DNA from: Leishmania infantum JPCM5 | Lineage: Eukaryota > Euglenozoa > Kinetoplastea > Trypanosomatida > Trypanosomatidae | Direction: 5' to 3' | NCBI RefSeq assembly: GCF_000002875.2 | Contig: NC_009414.2 | Location: 1,132,155-1,196,154, forward strand | DNA length: 64,000 bases | Shown: piece by piece, positions 1 through 8,457 of the stretch | Numbering within the stretch: position 1 is the first letter of the stretch | Layout of the letters: each line of letters starts with the position of its first letter | Program-made: the position numbers and the translations under genes | The notes under the pieces: model-generated | Told to the model about the DNA's origin: nothing | Database searches by the model: none | Seen by the model: only the letters and a program-made list of their open reading frames with translations

Positions 1-292
1 GGTTTTTCATCACAAAGAGAGAGCTCTCGGTCAGAACGTAGCTGTTTATGTACTCGTTCGACTCCCTCGACACGATCTGCGCGTTGAGCGAGCCAACCAC
101 ACCGGACCACACGGAGTCGTCGAGGCTGCGCAGCCCATCCACGTGCGTCTCCAGTGTACAGCGCAAAATCACCTCGAGGCGCTTCTCCGGACCTTCGAAG
201 CTGAACCCTTGCTCCGGGTTGTACCCTTTCATGGAGCCCCACATCGCCATGAGCGTGAGGGGGTCCTTTGTGGTGTTCGAGCAGACATTCAT
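1..292 (-). CDS. AdoMetDC: S-adenosylmethionine decarboxylase proenzyme, catalytic subunit (partial, N-terminal 97 residues)
   Basis: Decarboxylates S-adenosylmethionine to supply aminopropyl groups for spermidine, and so trypanothione. The enzyme cleaves itself at a Glu-Ser bond and the new serine becomes the pyruvoyl cofactor. Seen: the protein starts MNVCSNTTKDP, has the family block EGPEKRLEV (residues 33-41) and the processing site YVLTESSLF (residues 85-93), aligning with human YVLSESSMF; by that alignment cleavage falls between E89 and S90. The reading frame is open to the left edge, so the C-terminal two thirds lie outside. The ATG at 292 is preferred because it opens the conserved trypanosomatid-type N-terminus. 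The upstream same-strand neighbour is its inactive paralogue (prozyme), which in Trypanosoma brucei binds and strongly activates this subunit. Identification is by remembered family sequence and is firm. Confidence 0.95.
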   Translation of the reverse strand, partial: MNVCSNTTKDPLTLMAMWGSMKGYNPEQGFSFEGPEKRLEVILRCTLETHVDGLRSLDDSVWSGVVGSLNAQIVSRESNEYINSYVLTESSLFVMKN

Positions 293-1299
293 GGTTGCCA
301 GCGAGTAATTACCCGTGTTTCATGTGTGTGCGCCGCCTCAGAGCCGCTCTTTACGCGCCTGGGTGTATCAGAGAAAGTGCACGAATCTGTGGAAAGGAGT
401 GGCGACGCCGCAGATCTGTTGGGGTGGGGGAAAAGCAAGAGGCGATGAAGCACAGATTTTTCGGTACGCTGAAGCACCTCGGCCAAAGACGATGAAAGGA
501 GAATGTGAGAGATCAACGACACCAGCGTGCACAAGTACGTGTGATATTTCCAGGAGAGAAGCAGATAGGGAAGCGCGCAGACACAGTAGGATGGTAGAAA
601 CAGACAAGAGCAGATGGGAGGTGGGGGCGATGTGGGAGAGGGGGAAAAACCACCCGTGTGCACACACACAGGCCCAGACAGGGACCGCTGCATGCTGCTC
701 CTGTTGTGTGCGCCGACTTATCTCCAAAGTAAAAGGCTCCTTCACCACATGAGCGGCGTGCGCATGCTACTACTGAGTGGGCGTGATGTCACGAGCCTGT
801 GCGCGTGAAAAGCTTCGGGGCACACAAACGGGGTATGCAGGGAGGCAGGGGATAACGAGGGCATTGCCCAAGAAAAAGAAGCGAAGAGACTAGCAGTTCC
901 TTTGTCGGATGACGTCGTCCGTCGTCTGCCTCTTTTTGGCCTCCCGCGTGCTCCCTCGTCACTTGTTCGATCCGTATACGATGCCTCATCACCAACGCTG
1001 CAGAGAGAATGAAGTGACTCGACGCCAAAACTAAAAAAGTAAAACATCTGACGAGCGTGAGGCAACGACGGGAAGGGGGCTGGGAGGGAGACACGAAGCA
1101 GCCGGAAAGAAGAGGAGGGCAGAGTGAGAGAGACAGGCCAGGTCAACAGATGGCAACAACGAAGACATGGCAATGACGATGATGTTTTTTTTTCTTTTAA
1201 AGGCGAATAATGATGATAAAGAGAAGCAGCCAAACAAGAGAGGGAGAAAGCAGCGCTTTGTTGTTCAAGGCAAGCACATGTGGGCCGAGAGGCGGTGGT

Positions 1300-1335
1300 A
1301 CCACCACCACCACCACCACCAGCAGCAGCAGCAGT
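1300..1335. repeat. (ACC)n followed by (AGC)n microsatellite
   Basis: Seven ACC units run straight into five AGC units. On the transcribed strand this reads as GCT then GGT repeats. It lies in the prozyme-AdoMetDC spacer and does not belong to a recognisable coding sequence. Confidence 0.85.
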
Positions 1336-4300
1336 AGCACACACGCACACACACGTCATTGACTGAGCAAGGAAAGGGGCGGGGGTGGGTGTGGAGGCGT
1401 GTAAAACAAGAATGCCTTCCTGAAGGCAGAAAACGGTAGACGAAAAATAAGACCACAAGACAAGAGAGGTGCTGCTGGCTTGTGCGTGTATGTTGATCTG
1501 CGCCTCTGCTTTCTGCGGTGGAGGGAGATTTGTCTCTCGATCGCCGACCGCGCCGCTTCGTTCCCCTTGCAGCTTGCACTACTTCTCCCGCTCTGTATGT
1601 GGGGAACAAGTAAGGCCTGTAAAAAGCGGCAACCGCCGTCGTGCCCTCCGATGCAATCCCTCCCTTTTGAGCACGCGTCCTTCACTGTGGAGTGCGCATC
1701 GATGGCGGTGAGAGGGGGAGTCGCAGTCAAGCAAGTAGACGAAAAAATGCACTCTTTCGTTGTTGGAGCGCGCCGTCGGCCGCTCCTCTCGCTGCCTTCT
1801 GCTCGCTATCTCACGATCAGCCTTCACGCACACCGACACTACATGCTGTCGTCTCACACGCTTGGCAGTGGGTGGCATGTGAGAGAGGTCTGCATGGGGA
1901 GCGCGAGGGGGAGCTTGGGGACAGAGAAGGGAGGGAGGAGTAGGGGAGGGGGAACTCAAACAGAGACCACGGGATGATACAACGAGGAAGGGGGTGCAGG
2001 CGCGGAAAAACGCCAGAGCAGCATAGGAGGAGGAGGGAATCGGAATCACGAAAACAGAGCAAACAGAAAACGCTATGCTTTTATCAGATCAGCACTATCG
2101 TCATTAATCATGTGGCACGTGTACTTCCCTTTTTTTCTGAGCGTGTGCGACCACCACCAGCAGCCGCAATGCTACTTCCGCTTGCTCCTCTGCCTCGAAT
2201 GCAGAGGAGGAGGAGGAGGGGTAGGGGGCTTACCGAGTTCAAGCGATTGACACCAAAAAACGGAGAGAACAGAAAGTTTTCACATATATATATGAGGTAA
2301 GCGGGGAGTGAATGAGAGGGATCTGGCGCTGGGGGCCGCAATGTCTGTATCGTGGTGAAAGACCCTTATGCGCGTCGTTTCGTATTATGCCCTCCTCCCT
2401 TTGCCCACTGCAGGCTTGAGGGCTGTCTTCTCCTGTTCGTGAGGAGGTGGTCGTGGCGGTCTTCGCCGTCGTGGGAGAGAGAGGGGGGAAGGGGGTAATC
2501 CTCTTGACGACTTTGAGGTACCTTCTTGTGCGAGAATTGAGAAAAACGGGTGCACTTGAGCATTCGTGTTTCTGTGATCCCTGGATTAGGGAAAACGCTT
2601 CCGCAGCCTCTTTTTTTTTTGCCGACACGCGGATGAAGAAAGCGTCTTCCTTGAAAAAGAAACGCGAGGGAGACGAAAAGGAAGGGGGCGACAGAGAAGG
2701 ACTACGGCTGTTTAGGGGTGTATTTGCCTCCGCGTGACGTGTGCTGAATGTCCCTCTCATTGGAAGCAGGCATGCACCGTCATGGTTTCATCGCTACTCT
2801 TTTCCATCGATCACTATGCCGGATGCCTCGGTGCGCGTGCATATATGTTGGGGCAAGCGAGCAGGAGTGCATCGGTCTTGGGGTTCTTTCCATTGCGTGT
2901 TTTCCTCCATTCTCATGAATGAACAAAGTGATTCTGCGCAACGAGACACACGTCACACGCACAACTACGCCGACGCATGAGTACTCGAGGAAGAGAGCAC
3001 AGCATCATAATGGCGGTGGAGGCTCACGAGAAACCAACAGCAAAGGAGAAACACAGGTACCAACAGCGGCCGCCAGTCATCCGCTCACATACTCGTCAGG
3101 GTCGGTGTCCACTACCGGCATGAAGGTAAAACAGGCAATAAGAGGTGCCATAACAGTGAGGGCGATGCTGTAGGACGGCAGTAACGAGAGAGAGAAGATA
3201 TCAGAAACGATGCGGGCGAGCGTGACACACCCACAGAGAGAGAGATGGAGAAGAAACGAACGTGAAAAAAAAAACACAGTTTCTTGTTCGACTGTCGCGC
3301 GACTCTCTAGAGAAGAGGAGGTGAAAGGATGAAGAACGCGATGCGCACTCATTGATGGCGCACCCGTATAGCCACCTGCGTCCTTCAGCACTCCGCCACA
3401 TTTAAGCAAAACAAAAATTGGCTGTGTCTTCGCTACGCTCGAGGGGCCGCTTTCATCCGTTACGCAGACGTGTGACCAAGGGGACAGGCCTCGTCCACCC
3501 ATGGCTGTAATCACCTTTGTGGGCGTATCAGCTGTGCAGTCCGATTGGGTCCGTGCGTGTGTGAGTGCCGCACATTGGCAGTGGTGGCCCCTGCGCTGCC
3601 CGACGTCAGCTGCATAGAGGGTTGCTGCCGGGCCCGTAAGATCGCGGTGCGTGGGGAGGCTGAGTAGGGCCCCTTTCACCGACGCAGGGGCTTTTGAGAC
3701 GAATGACTACTTCCACCCTCGCTGTAAAAACGTCGCGCCAAAGCCCACTTGTGGTAGACGGGATTGCTCGGCGGCTGGAACACTGGCTGTCGTCGCAGCA
3801 AGTTCCATCGCGGACTCCTCGACATCGTCCGTGAAGATGATGTATGCCCCAACCAACCTGTCGATCGTGGTGAGAGAGTAGAAAGTCGCGCATCCCCTCG
3901 TCGCTGTCACCTCTTGCGGCCCTTTACGGTGTTGCCACAAAGCGTGCCTTTTTTTTCTCACGTGCCAAAAACCGAGAGCACCTTCTCGTGGAATGTTCTC
4001 TCGCCCACCAAGGCCTTCTCTCTGAGTTGCTGTCAAGTTTTTAATGCACGTCTCGACGCGTTCCTATGGTTCTCGCCGCGTTTACCGGCATGCGTAAACA
4101 CCGGTGAAAAAAAAACAAAAAGTGTTTCAACAGGGAATAATGCACAGATGAACGCTTCGAAAAATGTGTGCGAAGGCGGGGCGGGGGCCCAAGCGCTTCA
4201 CCGCGTCACTTGACACTTGTGCAGAACAGGTACAAGAAAAGCTAAGAGTTCAGTTTCGCAAGTTCAACTTAGCTTTCCCTTTCCACTCACACGGCCCCGC

Positions 4301-4411
4301 ACGCAATCCCAACTCGTCTTCGCCCCGGCATCGCCGTCCTCTTACGTGTGAAATACATCATTTGTGCTCAACTTTATCTCAACCTCGACCGAGCTGTTCG
4401 TTTCAGCAAGT

Positions 4412-4946
4412 CCATTCTGCCACAGAGCACGAGCTCAGCTCCTCTCCAGACACCCCCGGGCACGTCACAGGCCCCGTCGCCCGGTGCAACGCAGCGGCCG
4501 GCACGTGCATTACGGCAGCGCACCGGCTCGGCCACCTGCGCACGGGCCCTGCCTCGTACTCTACCCACCTCTGCCTCGCAGGTTACCTCACAGCCGCTCC
4601 CATCATGCCGGCCGCCCCGCCGGTGCATCTCCCTCGGGGTGGCGCTCCAAGCTCTCCCCCAGTAAGCAGCGAGGGCCGGGCGAGACACGCTTGGGTCACG
4701 CTGACACCCTGCCCATCATGTGGGTGGTGCAAACGCGCTCGCTGCCGCAGGTCGCTCCGACGCAACGCCATCTACGACCTGAGCACCGGCATCAGCAGCC
4801 ATGCATCGCTCTGACTTTCCCACGCCGTAGGTGCCCCTGTCACCACCCGAGGCGGCTCGGCACTGGCAGGAGGGATAGGGGGATAGGGGGGAGGGGCGGC
4901 CCGGGGCCATGAGGATGCCACGCGTTGCGGCGTGCCTCCCGTCATC
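4412..4946 (+). mobile_element. SIDER-like short retroposon, copy 1
   Basis: GC-rich element starting CCATTCTGCCACAGAGCAC and ending at CTCCCGTCATC. It shares almost its whole length with copies near 34.4 and 38.2 kb, and in reverse near 19.1 kb. This copy has the full 5' end seen in copy 4 but lacks the 3' end and A-tail; beyond 4946 the sequence is unrelated. Near 4870-4895 it carries a longer G-rich run than the others, and a few substitutions make it the most diverged copy. Known: Leishmania genomes carry SIDERs, short non-coding retroposons of about 0.5 kb in 3' UTRs, some of which lower mRNA stability. Assignment to SIDER is inferred from size, position and A-tails of sister copies. It lies antisense to transcription. 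Confidence 0.7.
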
Positions 4947-5555
4947 GGGGGCTTCAAATTCATATGAGGGCGAGAAGACAGGGAAAGTCTCTTCTCCTGA
5001 GGAGCAAGACACGGAGTCGGTGAGAGCTGGTGCAGCAGTTTCCGAGATCGCACGTCCGTAAATCAATGTACGTTCGTGTGGGTGCGCGTGCCTGGGTGAC
5101 GGAAACAACAGAGGCGCATCTCAAAGTGCGTCCATGGAGAAACGGGTGGAGGGGGGATAACGAATAAACGAAGAGCTGAAAATGGTGTCAAGTATCAGAA
5201 AAAAAAAGGAACGGACAAAAAAAAACACCTATTCGCTGATCAACGGTGCGGAGAGTCAGCAAAGATACATGTAGACACGTATGCGGAGAGGGGGGAGGGA
5301 GGAGGGAGGAGGAGGAGGAGGAGCGCGCGAGAGAAAGGCGCACGCGTGCCGCGAAGAGCACAACTGGCAGCTGTGCATGCATATCGTCTCTGTGCGAGCA
5401 GGGTGGAGGGGAGGTGTGTGGTGAACGTTAAGCTCAGCAGAGGAGTCACAGCACACGCGGCCATCGATGAAGTACAGATCTGGGCTGTCTCTCCGTCTTT
5501 CGCACCCTGAGCCCTTCTTTATGCTGTGTAAAGTTCCTCCTCCTTTCCCACTCTC

Positions 5556-6509
5556 TTAATCTGCGCTGCGGGCGAACAGCAGTTGGTGGAAGGCGTATCC
5601 TTCACCAAATAAGTTCACCGTTCGGTTCTGCAGCGTGTAGGGGGTGAAGGAGTTGAAGTTGCGACGCAGCGCTAACCCGTCGGCGTCTCTGTCCTGGAGG
5701 GCGGCAACCGTGAAGTGGGCAGGCTGAAAGGTGTCGAGGAGCTTCTGCACGCGCGTCGGAGACGCTACAGCAGCCTTGGCGTTGGTCTCGAAGGAAATGC
5801 ACGGCACACCAGCGAAGGTGCGCACCACTTCGTACTCGCCACTTTGCAGCGCGTGGAAACGCTGCGTTGTCTTGTCCACCTCCTCCAGACCCGCAGCGAC
5901 GTCGTAGAGGAACACGTTCACCTGCACGTCCTCCTCCTTACGCCCCGCCATCCTTTCAACGTTGTCGTACACGAAATTGAAGCAGTGATGACCATCCACC
6001 GGGCCCGTCAGGAAGGACTTGCCGGCCGGGAAGGCGGCCTTGAGCTCCGCGTACTCCTGCGCCATGATGTCGCTCATCTCGCTCTCGGCGCACCATGGCG
6101 AGGTGATGTTCTTGCGCAGGTACGAGGCCCACTCCACACGCACGCCCTTCGATGTGAGAAGGGCGATGGTGGGGGTGATCACCTGGTGCAGCATCACCTC
6201 AGACGCGGATGTCACCACCAGCTTGCACGGTGTCAAAATGATAATGCACTGCGTCATCTCTAGCGATAGCAGACCATCTGCAGAGGAGTGGTGCTGCAGC
6301 CTCTGCCCAGCTGCCGCCAGCACGTCCTCAAGCTCCTCCACCGTGAACGTTCGCACATCCACGGCGGCGGCGAAGTCGAACTCGAGACGCTTCTCGAGTC
6401 CGCTGTCGCTGTAACTGGTGGGGTTCGAAAACCCTCCCCACAGCGACATCAACGCGCGGACCGACTCAGGGAACACATCGCGAGAGGAAGCCCACGAGTT
6501 TGCGGGCAT
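5556..6509 (-). CDS. prozyme: AdoMet decarboxylase prozyme (catalytically dead activating paralogue)
   Basis: A 317-residue paralogue of AdoMet decarboxylase that, in trypanosomatids, pairs with the catalytic subunit and activates it allosterically, setting polyamine and trypanothione output. Seen: prozyme-type blocks SDSGLEKRLEFDF (34-46), SDIMAHEYAEL-like SDIMAQEYAEL, TGPVDGHHCF and SFETNA. Where the active enzyme has LTESS, this protein has LTPCK (92-96), so the self-cleavage Glu-Ser pair is replaced by Pro-Cys and no pyruvoyl group can form. The ATG at 6509 opens the conserved N-terminus. It lies directly upstream of AdoMetDC on the same strand, consistent with an old tandem duplication. 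In T. brucei its protein level is controlled after transcription, so the UTRs deserve attention. Length matches remembered T. brucei prozyme (about 325 residues). Confidence 0.95.
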   Translation of the reverse strand: MPANSWASSRDVFPESVRALMSLWGGFSNPTSYSDSGLEKRLEFDFAAAVDVRTFTVEELEDVLAAAGQRLQHHSSADGLLSLEMTQCIIILTPCKLVVTSASEVMLHQVITPTIALLTSKGVRVEWASYLRKNITSPWCAESEMSDIMAQEYAELKAAFPAGKSFLTGPVDGHHCFNFVYDNVERMAGRKEEDVQVNVFLYDVAAGLEEVDKTTQRFHALQSGEYEVVRTFAGVPCISFETNAKAAVASPTRVQKLLDTFQPAHFTVAALQDRDADGLALRRNFNSFTPYTLQNRTVNLFGEGYAFHQLLFARSAD

Positions 6510-6682
6510 CTTTTTGTCTTCGCCAAATGGCGCGATGGAAAGGGAGAAGGACAGCGAGGGGGAGAGAGGTGGGTGGGGTGCAGTGAAGATTTAGTGCAAG
6601 GGACGTGGTGAGTGGTGAGAAGCAACCACGATGTCGTGGAGGTATGGCACAGCAGGCAAACGCCAGAACGCCGAGTTAGCAA

Positions 6683-6684
6683 CT
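6683..6684 (-). promoter_or_regulatory. Candidate trans-splice acceptor for prozyme
   Basis: On the minus strand a T-rich stretch ends TTGCTTTCAG, a good spliced-leader acceptor, giving a 5' UTR of about 170 nt. A second AG at 6519-6518 follows a stronger pyrimidine tract but would leave only 8 nt before the start codon. Confidence 0.4.
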
Positions 6685-7791
6685 GAAAGCAACAACGAAA
6701 AAGGATCACACGTATAAAAGAAAAGAAGCACACCCAGGGGAGAGGAAGGAATATCGATCGAGCGTGGGAGGGGAGGCGATAGGCGCTTCACGGGGTGATG
6801 TCACATACGACGTTAGAGTGTCCTTCGTTTTATTTTTACTCTGTGCATACATGTATGTGTGTGTGTGTGTGGAAGAGGGACAGAGGAGAGACGCGGAAGC
6901 GGCAGAAGAACAAAGTAAAGAATGGAACCCATGATGAGTGTGAAGGATGCGTACTACGCGCGTGGGAGAGCGAAAGAGAAAGAGAAACAGCACGCAAGCC
7001 TAGACGACGAGGGTCATCTCGGCGCGCAGATCGCCGCCCTCGACAAGCTAGCCGTTCATCTCCGACTTATGCACTACCGTTGCAACACGTCACACCGACG
7101 GTTCACTTGGAACGCCACGGCCGGGTGTACATGAGCAAAGGCAGGAGCGACGGCGCGCAAACGCGCGACTTCGAAGGTCAGTGGCCCACACGCGCTGTCT
7201 GCAAGTGTGCGTTCCAGCTGCAACACGGTGTGCATGAGTCCGTTCTCCTCGACGCCCACCCGGTTACTTTTCAAGTACGGCTCACTACATGCGAATGTGT
7301 CAGCGAAGAAAATACAGGGTACGAAGCGGCGTTACATTAAAGCACCTTGTCTTTTCCTCACCTGGGCATGCGATCGAACGCGTGCTAGTGCCAGCATAGC
7401 ATTCTTCCAGGCATATCGGAGAAGCACAGCATTGGCTTTTTTGTTTGTGTGTCTTTCTTATTAGGCTACAAGACAACAAGAGAGGGTTGCTGCTGCTCAC
7501 CGGCTCCATAACCCGGGCCCCTGGCATTCCATCATGATCCCCCTTCCATTCCTATCCAGACACATGTACACCATCACATACGCGAGTCGGAGAGGGGAGA
7601 GGGCAGGGTTCTCCGCCGCAACAGTGCATACGCCTTCTTAGCGTTCGCCTCGTGTGTACAACCTTTGTTTCAGTCTCACTACTCACGAATGTTGCCCTCT
7701 GTCATTGCTCACATCCTCATAGAGGAAGGGCCTCATTGTATGGGGAGCGAACCAACACAGCGGAGTGGATCAAGCCGCTATACCGTGGAGG

Positions 7792-7811
7792 CACCCCGCA
7801 AATGCGGGGTG
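7792..7811. other. Perfect 8-bp hairpin (CACCCCGC / GCGGGGTG, AAAT loop)
   Basis: CACCCCGC at 7792-7799 and GCGGGGTG at 7804-7811 are exact reverse complements around a 4-nt loop. It lies about 0.65 kb downstream of the ValRS stop, so within its probable 3' UTR. Function unknown; not followed by a T-run on either strand. Confidence 0.6.
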
Positions 7812-8457
7812 GTTCTCTCAAACGGGAGTATACTCATTCACACACACACACACACGCACACATGAGAACAGATACAACAACGAATGGAAGACGGCATTGG
7901 TCGCGAAGGTATCCACAGCACTGAAGCAGAGGAAGGGAGAGCGGATACACGCAGAAGGAGAAAGGGAAAAAAGACGTTCGGAAGGAACATAACGTCGAAA
8001 ACAAAAAGCGGCACACACACGCCAACAACAAAGAACGGCAACAAGTGAGGAGAGCACACGGAGGGCAGGGGGAGGGGCGATTCGCCACCCCTGCAACTCT
8101 CTGCCTCTGCTTATCTTTGTGGCTGAGTCCGGCCTTCCTAATAGGCAAGCACACAGAAAGAAAGACTTACGCATTTCATGTCAGCGGGCGCAGTTACGCA
8201 ATCCGCATTAGAAAGCCCACCCCACCCCCATCATCATCAAGGCACACACACACAAAAGAAAAAACGAAAACGGCCTCTTAGACCGTACTGCTCCTAGGGC
8301 GCACATCGGCACCTCCGTGTTTGTGGGCACACAGATGCATGCACAGATCGATAGCCAACGAGCTCAGCGGCTTCACCTTTTTCGGTACTGATGACGGTTG
8401 CAGTGGTGGCGTTTATACTGCCGAAAAGAGAACCCAGAGGAGAGAGAGCTGTTGTGT

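Larger units (their letters stand above)
293..5555. other. Intergenic region between prozyme and AdoMetDC (5.3 kb)
   Basis: In transcription order (minus strand) this holds the prozyme 3' UTR and the AdoMetDC 5' UTR. It is mostly low-complexity, purine-rich on the plus strand and so pyrimidine-rich in the transcript, as expected around trans-splice sites. It contains an (ACC)n-(AGC)n tract, a non-repetitive island near 3.4-4.1 kb followed by an A-run at 4107-4115, and one copy of the young retroposon. I see no convincing gene. Confidence 0.7.
6510..8457. other. Intergenic region, ValRS to prozyme (1.9 kb)
   Basis: Holds the ValRS 3' UTR and prozyme 5' UTR (minus strand). A plausible spliced-leader acceptor for prozyme is the AG at 6684-6683 (minus strand reads TTGCTTTCAG). 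A non-repetitive patch lies at about 6990-7340, a perfect 8-bp hairpin at 7792-7811 and a CA tract near 7840-7862. No gene is supported. Confidence 0.6.

Noticed and set aside
742..1458. 238-codon minus-strand frame
   Set aside because: Rich in Ser, Pro, Gly and Ala runs that come from the ACC/AGC microsatellite and CT-rich tracts; no domain.
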